Positions 1 to 6,692 of a stretch of 6,692 bases of DNA are shown piece after piece. Source of the DNA: Bryobacterales bacterium (GTDB lineage Bacteria > Acidobacteriota > Terriglobia > Bryobacterales > Bryobacteraceae); the NCBI GenBank assembly GCA_030838885.1, contig JAUZEU010000555.1:1-6692 (forward strand), written 5' to 3'. A program made the translations under genes and the position numbers. The notes below the pieces were generated by a model. It had not been told where the DNA came from. It was given only the letters and a program-made list of their open reading frames with translations, and did no database searches. Position 1 is the stretch's first letter, and each line of letters starts with the position of its first letter.

Positions 1-801
1 AAATTGCTCGCCGGCATCATGGGTCACAACCTCTGCCTGGATCTCTTTGGCCCGCCTTCCGACGATGAGGCGGCGGCTGGAGTCGTAGTCCATGGAGAAG
101 CAGGGGTCGCGCACTACGAGTTTGAGCCATCGCGCCATGGCCTCATCAGCCGCTGCATGCTGCCCGCCGCGCGGATAGCGTTCGAACGAAGGATCACGCT
201 CGACAGACGCCGCGCCCGCATCATCGAAACCGTGGAAAGCCTTTCGCCGCTGGATCGGCCAATCGCCTGGACACAGCACGTCACCCTGGGCCCGCCGTTC
301 CTCGAATGGGGCGAAACGGAATTCCGCGCGTCCGCCACCTGGTCCACGGATATCGGCGAAGTAAATACCTTCGATTGGCCGGACTACCTGGGCCGCAATC
401 TGGCACTGTATACAAGCGAGGAATCCTCAGCCGGTTACACGACCCATTTGATGGATCCGAAGCAGGAGCAGGCGTACTTCCTGGCGTGGTCCCCCAGCGC
501 CAAAGTTGTCACCGGCTACGCATGGAAACGTGCCGACTTCCCCTGGCTCGGTATCTGGGAAGAAAACCATGTCCGCACCCACACGCCGTGGAACGGTCAT
601 ACGCAGACCAGAGGCATGGAATTCGGCGTTTCGCCGTTTCCCGAACCACGCCGCCGCATGATCGAACGCGCCAGCCTGTTCGGCACGCCTGCCTATAAAT
701 GGTTGGGCGCCAAACGAAAGCTGACTGCCGAATACTATGCGGGCATCACCCCGGCCGATGCCATTCCGGACACCCTCACCGCTTTCGAAAATCTCCTCTA
801 A
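1..801 (+). CDS. Aldose-1-epimerase-like (galactose-mutarotase-fold) protein, C-terminal part
   Basis: The frame is open from the first base (AAA) to TAA at 799-801, giving 266 visible residues; the start lies outside the window. A TTG at 4 exists but is probably internal. Visible residues resemble the beta-sandwich mutarotase superfamily (aldose 1-epimerase, DUF4432-like): an HGE motif at residues 31-33, a strand pair around 62-82 (RRITLD to IIETVES), a TQHVTLGPPF segment with a candidate catalytic His at 93, and a late GMEFGVSPFPEP segment with Glu207 where the family's general-base Glu would be expected. Family members interconvert sugar anomers or bind sugars in the cytoplasm. Relatives are often 330-370 aa, so roughly 70-100 residues are probably missing. 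The next gene begins 22 nt downstream with no terminator between them, implying co-transcription with the sugar oxidoreductase and TIM-barrel genes. The fold is assigned from remembered motif patterns, so the catalytic role is less certain than the reading frame. Confidence 0.72.
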   Translation, partial: KLLAGIMGHNLCLDLFGPPSDDEAAAGVVVHGEAGVAHYEFEPSRHGLISRCMLPAARIAFERRITLDRRRARIIETVESLSPLDRPIAWTQHVTLGPPFLEWGETEFRASATWSTDIGEVNTFDWPDYLGRNLALYTSEESSAGYTTHLMDPKQEQAYFLAWSPSAKVVTGYAWKRADFPWLGIWEENHVRTHTPWNGHTQTRGMEFGVSPFPEPRRRMIERASLFGTPAYKWLGAKRKLTAEYYAGITPADAIPDTLTAFENLL

Positions 802-823
802 CCGTCTGATAAAATTCCCGCTT

Positions 824-2014
824 ATGCAAGCAGACCGAAAACTTCGCATGGGCATGGTCGGCGGCGGCCAGGGCTCCTTTATCGGGGCCGTCCATCGCAT
901 CGCCGCCGCGTTTGACCAGCAGGTGGACCTTGTCGCGGGTGTCTTCTCCCGCGATGAAGCGAACTCCAGCGCAACTGCTGCCCGTCTGCATGTAGACCCC
1001 GCCCGCGCCTATAAGACTTATGAAGAAATGGCGAAGGCCGAAGCAGCCCTTCCCGCCGACCAGCGAATCGACTTCGTCAGCGTCGTGACGCCCAACAACG
1101 TCCACTTCGGCCCGTCGAAGACCTTCCTCGAAGCGGGTTTCCACGTCGTCTGTGACAAACCGCTTGCCCTTACACTGCAGGAAGCCGAAGAGTTGGTTGG
1201 CATCGTAGAGCGCTCGAAGCGTGTTTTCGCGCTGACGCACAACTACACCGGGTACCCCATGGTTCGGCATGCGCGGGAGATGTTCAGGTCCGGCCAGATG
1301 GGCACGGTTCGCAAAGTCTTGGTCGAATACCTGCAGGATTGGCTGATGGAGCCGAAGGAAAAGCTTGGGTCCAAGCAGGCAGGCTGGCGCACGAACCCCG
1401 CGGAATCCGGCATCGGCGGCGCGCTTGGCGACATCGGCACCCACGCTCTAAACCTGGTCGAGTACGTTACAGGCGATCCGCTCGCGGCAATCTGCGCCGA
1501 TACCAGCATCTTCCTTCCGGACCGGAAACTCGATGAAGACGTGAACGCGCTCATGCGCTTTCAGGGCGGCGGCAAAGGCGTTCTCACCGTGAGCCAAATC
1601 GCCTGCGGCGAGGAGAATGGTCTTCGTCTCCGCGTCTATGGCTCCGAAGCAGCCATATCATGGGAGCAGGAACATCCGAATTACCTGCAGGTCTACCGGC
1701 ACGGAAAACCGCGCGAAACCCTCTCCCGAGGCAATGCTAACTACCTCTCACCTGAGGCCACCCGTGTCACGCGCGTTCCCAGCGGGCATCCTGAAGGCTA
1801 TCTTGAAGGCTTCGCGAACGTGTACATGGATGCCATTGATGCCATGCGCCGTTACATGGCGGGTAATCCAATGAGCCCTGCCGAGTATCGCTTCCCCACC
1901 GTATACGATGGTCTGCGCGGCATGCAGTTTATTTACAAAGCAGTGGAATCAGCCGAAAAAGGCGCAGTTTGGGTCCCCATGCCTCAGAAACGAGAGAACA
2001 ATGTCACAAATTAA
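824..2014 (+). CDS. Gfo/Idh/MocA-family NAD(P)-dependent sugar oxidoreductase
   Basis: This complete gene encodes 396 aa, the usual size for the family. The N-terminal Rossmann domain starts at once with GMVGGGQGSFIGAVH (residues 10-24), the dinucleotide-binding loop. The strand VVCDKPLAL carries the family's catalytic Lys112 in a DKP variant of the usual EKP. HNYTGYP follows at 139-145, and the GGALGDIGTH segment supplies Asp203 and His207, which with Lys112 form the expected catalytic set. The C-terminal alpha/beta domain (about 145-370) binds substrate. Members oxidise or reduce a hydroxyl of a sugar, inositol or glycoside; the substrate here is unknown. ATG 824 is chosen because the Rossmann strand follows within nine residues and it clears the preceding gene; in-frame ATGs at 737 and 758 lie inside that gene. 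No clear Shine-Dalgarno is visible, so translation may depend on coupling; ATG 848 is a less likely start. The stop lies 11 nt inside the next gene, indicating one operon. No frameshift or missing key residue is seen. Confidence 0.93.
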   Translation: MQADRKLRMGMVGGGQGSFIGAVHRIAAAFDQQVDLVAGVFSRDEANSSATAARLHVDPARAYKTYEEMAKAEAALPADQRIDFVSVVTPNNVHFGPSKTFLEAGFHVVCDKPLALTLQEAEELVGIVERSKRVFALTHNYTGYPMVRHAREMFRSGQMGTVRKVLVEYLQDWLMEPKEKLGSKQAGWRTNPAESGIGGALGDIGTHALNLVEYVTGDPLAAICADTSIFLPDRKLDEDVNALMRFQGGGKGVLTVSQIACGEENGLRLRVYGSEAAISWEQEHPNYLQVYRHGKPRETLSRGNANYLSPEATRVTRVPSGHPEGYLEGFANVYMDAIDAMRRYMAGNPMSPAEYRFPTVYDGLRGMQFIYKAVESAEKGAVWVPMPQKRENNVTN

Positions 2015-3050
2015 AGGTCCCGCCATTTTCCTCGCACAATTCATGGGGGATGAAGCGCCTTACAACACGCTCCCCAACATCACCGCTTGGGTGAAGAGCC
2101 TGGGCTACAAGGGCGTGCAGATTCCGTCCTGGGACAGCCGCGTCATCGACATCAAAAAGGCTGCCGAATCGAAGGCTTATTGCGACGATCTGAAAGGCCA
2201 GACGAACGGGCTCGTGATCACCGAACTGGCTTCGCATTTGCAGGGGCAGCTGATTGCAGTGCATCCGGCGTACGACGAGTTGTTCGACGGCTTCGCCGCG
2301 CCGGAAGTCCGCGGCAATCGCAAAGCGCGTACGGAGTGGGCCATCCAGCAGATGCGGTACGTCATCAAAGCGTCCGCGAACTTTGGCCTGACAGTTTCGC
2401 CGTCATTCACCGGCGCGCTGCTCTGGCCCTTCATGTATCCATGGCCGCAGCGCCCCGCAGGCATCGTGGAAGAGGGTTTCAAAGAGTTAGCGAAGCGCTG
2501 GATGCCCATCCTGAACTACGCGGACGAGAACAATGTGGACCTCGCCTACGAACTTCATCCCGGCGAAGATCTGCACGATGGAGCCACCTTCGAGCAGTTC
2601 CTCGAAGCCACCGGCAACCATCCCCGCGTGGCCATCAATTACGACCCCTCGCACTTCGTCCTGCAGTGCATGGACTATGTCGGCTTCATCGACATCTACG
2701 GCCCCCGCATCAAAGCCTTCCACGTGAAGGACGCGGAGTTCCGCCCGTCCGCTAAATCGGGCGTCTACGGTGGATATCAGGCCTGGAAAGAACGCCCGGG
2801 CCGCTTCCGTTCGTTAGGCGATGGCCAGGTCGATTTCAAACAGGTGTTCACCAGGATGACCGCTGTGGGCTACAGTTCCTGGGCGGTGCTCGAATGGGAA
2901 TGCGTTTATAAAGACAGTGTCCAGGGCGCCAGGGAAGGCGCGCCATTCATTGCCAGTCATTTGATCGACGTGCCAACAAAAGCGTTCGACGACTTCGCCG
3001 GTGCAGGTTCCGACACCGAACGCAATCGGCGGGTGTTAGGTATCGCGTAG
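2001..3050 (+). CDS. Sugar phosphate isomerase/epimerase-like TIM-barrel protein (AP endonuclease 2 / xylose isomerase-like)
   Basis: This complete gene encodes 349 aa, ending at TAG 3048-3050. The start at ATG 2001 gives MSQIKGPAIFLAQF, which runs straight into the first barrel strand; the only earlier in-frame ATG (1908) would add 31 residues translated from inside the oxidoreductase gene. A weak GAGAG (1992-1996) sits 4 nt upstream. The barrel shows the ordered metal-site pattern of the family: YELHPGE with Glu184 and His186, NYDPSHF with Asp215 and His218, FHVKDAE with His241, and VLEWE with Glu298 or Glu300. These would hold a divalent metal at the C-terminal face of the barrel. Family members are cytoplasmic isomerases, epimerases, or lyases of keto-sugars. 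The 14-nt overlap with the preceding oxidoreductase suggests translational coupling and a shared pathway, probably with the oxidoreductase product as substrate. This is not a DNA repair endonuclease in role, although the fold is shared. The substrate and exact reaction cannot be assigned. Confidence 0.92.
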   Translation: MSQIKGPAIFLAQFMGDEAPYNTLPNITAWVKSLGYKGVQIPSWDSRVIDIKKAAESKAYCDDLKGQTNGLVITELASHLQGQLIAVHPAYDELFDGFAAPEVRGNRKARTEWAIQQMRYVIKASANFGLTVSPSFTGALLWPFMYPWPQRPAGIVEEGFKELAKRWMPILNYADENNVDLAYELHPGEDLHDGATFEQFLEATGNHPRVAINYDPSHFVLQCMDYVGFIDIYGPRIKAFHVKDAEFRPSAKSGVYGGYQAWKERPGRFRSLGDGQVDFKQVFTRMTAVGYSSWAVLEWECVYKDSVQGAREGAPFIASHLIDVPTKAFDDFAGAGSDTERNRRVLGIA

Positions 3051-3069
3051 CCCGCCATTGTAAGTTGCG

Positions 3070-3192
3070 CGGAATCCGCCGACACGACAAATCCGATCCT
3101 TATTACTCAGGTATTCCGGTATGTGAAATTCAGATGTGTAATTTATTCCGCTGGAATTTCAAGCTACCTTGACCTCGTTGGCAGCCCGGAAT
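3070..3192. promoter_or_regulatory. Four CGGAAT boxes in the intergenic region
   Basis: The hexamer CGGAAT occurs on the + strand at 3070-3075 and 3187-3192 and as its complement ATTCCG at 3113-3118 and 3145-3150. Start-to-start distances are 43, 32 and 42 nt, close to four, three and four helical turns, so all copies would lie on nearly one face of the DNA. Three of the four extend to CGGAATA. The last copy overlaps a candidate -10 element. This pattern could be a multi-site operator for the receptor gene. By eye the hexamer also occurs about once per 600 bp in the coding parts, so chance clustering is not excluded. No regulator is identified. Confidence 0.3.
3124..3161. repeat. Imperfect inverted repeat upstream of the receptor gene
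   Basis: The left arm TGAAATTCAG (3124-3133) is the reverse complement of the right arm CTGGAATTTCA (3151-3161) apart from one extra G, giving 10 paired bases around a 17-nt AT-rich spacer. It is not followed by a T-run, so it does not read as an intrinsic terminator. It lies entirely between the operon end and the receptor start, which suits an operator or an RNA hairpin in a leader if transcription begins upstream. Its function is unproven. Confidence 0.35.
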
Positions 3193-3197
3193 AGGCT
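3153..3197 (+). promoter_or_regulatory. Candidate promoter(s) for the TonB-dependent receptor gene
   Basis: Two overlapping weak possibilities are visible. A housekeeping-type arrangement has TTGACC (3169-3174, five of six to consensus), a 17-nt spacer and TAGGCT (3192-3197, three of six). An ECF-sigma-like arrangement has GGAATT (3153-3158), 17 nt, then CGTT (3176-3179). Either would place the transcript start about 20-40 nt before the gene. The 173-nt gap and the change of gene class support an independent promoter here, but neither element is strong, and read-through from the upstream operon is also possible. Confidence 0.3.
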
Positions 3198-3211
3198 TCA
3201 AGCAGGGGTTT

Positions 3212-3215
3212 GAGG
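3212..3215 (+). promoter_or_regulatory. Ribosome binding site of the receptor gene
   Basis: GAGG ends 8 nt before ATG 3224, a standard Shine-Dalgarno position. It fixes the receptor start: the frame is closed by TGA at 3170-3172 and contains no other ATG between that stop and 3224. It is the clearest ribosome binding site in the window. Confidence 0.7.
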
Positions 3216-3223
3216 ATCTTACT

Positions 3224-6200
3224 ATGAGGATTGCTCTTGCCATAATTAATGTCAGAATTATCGCGATACTGTTCGCCCTGGGTTCGCTGCTCACCATTGG
3301 CGCACAGGTTTATAGCGGATCGATAACGGGTGTGGTTACGGATCCCTCCGGCGCTCCCGTACCGAATGCACAGGCGGTCCTTACGGACCAGGACAAGGGC
3401 TTCACCTTTAAGGCTACGTCTGACAACGATGGCCGCTACGTTCTCCGCAATCTCGCGCCGGGCCGGTACCGGCTTGCCGCAACCGCGCCCGGAATGCGTC
3501 CGTTCGAAACCACCGATATAGCCCTGAACGTGGGGCAGAACACCCAGCGGGACGTACACTTCGAGATTCAGGGTGCAGCGGAAACGGTCACCGTAGCGGG
3601 CGCTGCTCCTCTGCTTCAGACTCAGGATGCCTCCACCGGTCAGGTGATCAATCAAAAATTTATCAATGACCTGCCTCTGACCAGCCGTTCTGTCTTTAAT
3701 CTGGCTGAGTTATCTCCCGGTGTCACGCAGGCTCCCGGCGGGTCCTTCGGGCTGAACGCGGGCGCAACCAACTTCATTTCCAATGGCGGGCGCAACTCTA
3801 CGGCCGATATCGTGATGGATGGCGTCAGCCAGACCAACCAGGAAAATAACAGCGGAATTACGACCGCGCTTTACACTCCGCCTGTGGATGCTGTAGAGCA
3901 ATTCAATGTTCAGCAAAATACATACAGCGCGGACATTGGTTTTGGCGGCAACACGGTGATTAATGTAGTCACCAAATCGGGATCGAATAACTTCCATGGC
4001 AGCCTGTATGAGTTCGTGCAGAATTCCGCTTTCAACGCGAATAACTGGTTCAATAATCAGAACGGCGCTAAGATCTCTCCCCGGAAGCAGAATCAATTCG
4101 GAGGCACGGCGGGTGGTCCCATCCGAAAGGATAAGACCTTCTTCTTCGTCGATTACCAGGGAACTATTTCGCGTAATACCGGGACAGCTCGTGCAGGCGT
4201 CCCAAGTCTGGCGGAACGGCAGGGCGACTTCGGCGAACTCTGCGGTCGTGCCGGGGGATCGTTCGACTCTACCGGCAGATGTTCAGCTGCCGCGGGCCAA
4301 ATCTGGGATCCCATGACGGGCACATACAGCGGTAGCGCCGGCGGCGCGGTCAGAAGCGGATACATCCCGTTCAATAACCTGATCACTTACACGAGTCCGG
4401 GAAATCCTAACCTTGCGGGTACGCCCTACGTGCTTCCGATCCGGCCGGGCAACCTGATCGACCCGGTGGCGTTCAAGATGATGCAGTACTTCCCCTTGCC
4501 GAATGTCGCGGTCGGCTCTGCCGCTTACAATCCCCTGAACAACTGGATCGGGACAAATGGCAGCCGCAGCAGCGATCACCGGTTCGATATCAAAGTCGAT
4601 CACCGCCTGAGTGACACGAGCTTGTTGAGCGGACGCTTTTCGCGATCGCTCAGCAACAGCGAGGGCGTGAACTGTTTCGGAAATGTAGCGGATCCCTGCA
4701 CCCAGGGTCCGAACGACAGCCACTCCTATTCGGCGTCAATCAACTACAGCAGGACTTTTACACCGACTTTGGTTCTAAACGTAACCTACGGATACGCCCG
4801 CAGTTTCAGCTTTACCCACGGCATTGCGACCGACTTCCCGGATTTCAATCCGGTCACAGCCCTGGGCCTCCCTCAGTACATTTCGACCTCCGGCTTCGTG
4901 GCTACGCCGAACGTGACGTTTGGGAACGGGTATCAGGCCGTGAGCAGCCAGAATCTGGGCTCGCAGACCTTCTCCATCCTTCACTACCCGCTGGATACGC
5001 ACGATTTGACCGTTAGCCTCAACAAAGTGAAGGGCCAGCACGAGCTGAAGGTCGGATGGGAAGGGCGCCTCCACATCATCAGCTTCCTTCAGGTGGGCTA
5101 CCCGGCCGGGCAGTTCAGCTTTTCGCAAACGGGCACCTCGCAAACCCCCGCGAGCGGTACCGGCGGAGATCCGCTGGCCTCGCTGCTGATCGGCTTTCCG
5201 CAAGGAGGAAGTGGCTACGGCATTGACGTTGCGGTAACGACCAAAAACTTTGCCTACGCGTGGTATTTCCAGGACAACTGGCGGGTAACAGATCGCCTCA
5301 CGCTCAACCTTGGAGTTCGTTACGAGTTAACGCTTCCCCGAACCGAGCGCTACAACCGGATGAGCTATGTGGATCCGAACGCCATTTCGCCCCTGCAGGT
5401 TCCCGGTCTGCCTCAGCTCATGGGTGGCCTGAGGTTCGTAAACAATGATCAGCGAAGTCCGTACGACACAAATGGGTGGAACTTCGGGCCCCGCATCGGA
5501 ATTGCGTATCGGGCTCCGTTCAATACTGTGGTTCGCACCGGTTACGGAATCTTCTTCGAGCCAATCAAGGGAGCGGCGTCAGGCACGGGTGGCGGCGGTT
5601 TCACCGGGTTCAATTTCACTACGCCGCTCCTGACCACCAACCAGAACGACGGCGCGACTCCTTATGGGCGCCTTTCCAATCCTCTGCCCTCAGGACCGCA
5701 GCTTCCGCCAGGCAGTTCCCAGGGGCTGTTGACTGCGCTCGGACTGGGCGTAAGCGGACCCATCCGGACCTGGAACGCCAGTCCGTATATGCAGACATGG
5801 AACTTCGGTGTGCAGAAAGAACTGAAAGGCAACATACTCCTGGATGCCAACTACGTCGGCACGAGCGGAACGCACCTTTATTTCGGGGGCGCCGGCACGA
5901 TCAATTATCTTGGTCCCTGGGTGGAGACCCTCAACTCATCCCAGATTACTCAGTTGAATTCGTTTGTTCCGAACCCTTTCTACGGGATCATCACAAACCC
6001 GGCCAGCAGCTTGTCGAACGCAACCGTGCAGCAGTACCAGTTACTAAGACCCTACCCGCAATTTACGGGGCTGAGTGGGAATGATCCACCCTGGGCAAAA
6101 TCGATCTACCATGCCTTGCAGATTCGTGCCGAGAAACGCTTCTCGAACGGGTTGCAATTGCTCGCCACTTACGTCTTCTCAAAGTCGATAGACGACGCTT

Positions 6201-6692
6201 CAGTGTCTTGCGGCTGCACAACATGGCTCGGTGGTGCGACGAGTTTGCAGGATCCCAACCGGCGGTATTTGGAACGGTCTGTCTCGCAATACGACATACC
6301 GCAGGTATTCCAGTTTTCGTATGTGTATAACATACCCTTTGGCCGGGGAAAACACTGGGGAAAAACCATCCATCCTGTGATCGATGCGGTGCTGGGCGGT
6401 TGGCAGACAAACGGAATCTGGCGCTTCGATAATGGTATGCCGATTTCTCTTACCGTCAGCAACTCCCGCCCGCTGCCCACCTACGGCACGCAGCGTCCCA
6501 ACCTGCTCAACACACTTACCCGCAATAACGGGGCAAACTGGCTCAACCAGTACTTCGCCAATCCGCAGGACGCAGTCACACCCGCTGCATTTACGGTGGG
6601 GAACGCTCCCCGCGAGATATCTACCGTGCGCGTACCTGGAACCGCCACCACCACTCTTTCCCTCTTCAAACAATTCCGCCTGGAGGCGATAT
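3224..6692 (+). CDS. TonB-dependent receptor with carboxypeptidase-regulatory-like domain (Oar-like), C-terminus cut by window edge
   Basis: The frame is open from ATG 3224 to the last base, giving 1156 residues without a stop; relatives are often about 1,100-1,250 aa, so only the last few strands should be missing. A signal peptide (hydrophobic stretch 12-25, likely cut after Ala27) leads into a carboxypeptidase-regulatory-like beta-sandwich (about 32-118: SITGVVTDPSGAPV to DGRYVLRNLAPGRY). ETVTV at 120-124 resembles a TonB box. The plug follows (about 125-255) with DLPLTSR, VMDGVSQ (Asp199) and VTKSGSNNFHGS. QFGGTAGGPI (291-300) and KDKTFFFVDYQG (302-313) are hallmark motifs of acidobacterial receptors, and the beta-barrel fills the rest, including YVFSKSIDD (983-991). 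The protein would import a large or scarce ligand across the outer membrane using TonB energy. No STN signalling domain is visible. All six cysteines fall in three close pairs (340/353, 484/492, 996/998). The ligand is unknown; the upstream sugar enzymes hint at a carbohydrate or glycoside, by proximity only. Confidence 0.93.
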   Translation, partial: MRIALAIINVRIIAILFALGSLLTIGAQVYSGSITGVVTDPSGAPVPNAQAVLTDQDKGFTFKATSDNDGRYVLRNLAPGRYRLAATAPGMRPFETTDIALNVGQNTQRDVHFEIQGAAETVTVAGAAPLLQTQDASTGQVINQKFINDLPLTSRSVFNLAELSPGVTQAPGGSFGLNAGATNFISNGGRNSTADIVMDGVSQTNQENNSGITTALYTPPVDAVEQFNVQQNTYSADIGFGGNTVINVVTKSGSNNFHGSLYEFVQNSAFNANNWFNNQNGAKISPRKQNQFGGTAGGPIRKDKTFFFVDYQGTISRNTGTARAGVPSLAERQGDFGELCGRAGGSFDSTGRCSAAAGQIWDPMTGTYSGSAGGAVRSGYIPFNNLITYTSPGNPNLAGTPYVLPIRPGNLIDPVAFKMMQYFPLPNVAVGSAAYNPLNNWIGTNGSRSSDHRFDIKVDHRLSDTSLLSGRFSRSLSNSEGVNCFGNVADPCTQGPNDSHSYSASINYSRTFTPTLVLNVTYGYARSFSFTHGIATDFPDFNPVTALGLPQYISTSGFVATPNVTFGNGYQAVSSQNLGSQTFSILHYPLDTHDLTVSLNKVKGQHELKVGWEGRLHIISFLQVGYPAGQFSFSQTGTSQTPASGTGGDPLASLLIGFPQGGSGYGIDVAVTTKNFAYAWYFQDNWRVTDRLTLNLGVRYELTLPRTERYNRMSYVDPNAISPLQVPGLPQLMGGLRFVNNDQRSPYDTNGWNFGPRIGIAYRAPFNTVVRTGYGIFFEPIKGAASGTGGGGFTGFNFTTPLLTTNQNDGATPYGRLSNPLPSGPQLPPGSSQGLLTALGLGVSGPIRTWNASPYMQTWNFGVQKELKGNILLDANYVGTSGTHLYFGGAGTINYLGPWVETLNSSQITQLNSFVPNPFYGIITNPASSLSNATVQQYQLLRPYPQFTGLSGNDPPWAKSIYHALQIRAEKRFSNGLQLLATYVFSKSIDDASVSCGCTTWLGGATSLQDPNRRYLERSVSQYDIPQVFQFSYVYNIPFGRGKHWGKTIHPVIDAVLGGWQTNGIWRFDNGMPISLTVSNSRPLPTYGTQRPNLLNTLTRNNGANWLNQYFANPQDAVTPAAFTVGNAPREISTVRVPGTATTTLSLFKQFRLEAI

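Noticed and set aside
802..823. Possible promoter in the gap before the oxidoreductase (GATAAAAT)
   Set aside because: No -35-like hexamer lies at suitable distance, and the 22-nt gap fits an intra-operon junction better.
776..1444. A 222-codon open frame on the minus strand
   Set aside because: It lies fully opposite the oxidoreductase gene, which has unmistakable family motifs. The translation shows no recognisable domain and is explained by GC-rich third codon positions.
2087..2755. A 222-codon open frame on the plus strand inside the TIM-barrel gene
   Set aside because: It is an Arg-rich out-of-frame product with no motifs, while the overlapping frame contains the full set of metal-binding motifs.
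3028..3056. GGCGGG (3028-3033) with CCCGCC (3051-3056) as a possible terminator stem
   Set aside because: The stem is only 6 bp with a 17-nt loop, half of it lies inside the coding sequence, and no T-run follows.
3069..3079. Near-palindrome GCGGAATCCGC as a terminator or hairpin
   Set aside because: The two 5-bp arms are separated by one base, too tight for an RNA hairpin, and there is no T-run. It is kept only as one of the CGGAAT boxes.
3164..3655. A 163-codon minus-strand frame covering the receptor start and part of the intergenic region
   Set aside because: Most of it is antisense to the signal peptide and regulatory-like domain of the receptor, and its translation has no recognisable feature.
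5476..6084. A 202-codon plus-strand frame within the receptor
   Set aside because: It is out of frame with the continuous receptor reading frame and shows no family features; the receptor frame continues through it without interruption.

Overview
The window looks like a piece of an Acidobacteriota chromosome, most like the Bryobacterales/Solibacteraceae. This is an inference from gene content. A moderately GC-rich sequence carries a carbohydrate-type oxidoreductase/TIM-barrel gene pair next to a very large Oar-like TonB-dependent receptor, which has an N-terminal carboxypeptidase-regulatory-like domain and the barrel motifs typical of that phylum. All real genes run on the + strand. The minus-strand reading frames are shadows of the coding genes.

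Positions 1-3050 hold three tightly packed genes that look like the 3' part of one operon. The first is the C-terminal 266 residues of an aldose-1-epimerase-like (galactose-mutarotase-fold) protein. It is followed after 22 nt by a complete Gfo/Idh/MocA-family NAD(P)-dependent sugar oxidoreductase of 396 aa (824-2014). A complete sugar isomerase/epimerase-like TIM-barrel protein of 349 aa (2001-3050) overlaps that gene by 14 nt. Together they suggest a small pathway: anomer handling, oxidation of a sugar hydroxyl to a keto group, and metal-dependent isomerisation or elimination of the product. The substrate cannot be read from sequence.

Positions 3051-3223 (173 nt) are the only substantial non-coding stretch. 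They hold no gene but do show structure: four copies of the hexamer CGGAAT (either strand) at roughly whole-helical-turn spacing, an imperfect inverted repeat, weak promoter-like elements, and a good ribosome binding site for the next gene. No convincing terminator separates the two transcription units.

Positions 3224-6692 hold a TonB-dependent outer-membrane receptor that is open at the right edge (1156 residues visible, no stop). It has a signal peptide, a carboxypeptidase-regulatory-like domain, a TonB-box-like segment, a plug and most of the beta-barrel. It may import the compound that the upstream enzymes process, but that link rests on proximity only.

No mobile element, CRISPR array, tRNA or rRNA was seen. 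Most of the window is ordinary for this phylum. The parts most worth a second look are the regulatory region before the receptor and the possible 3-keto-sugar chemistry of the enzyme pair.
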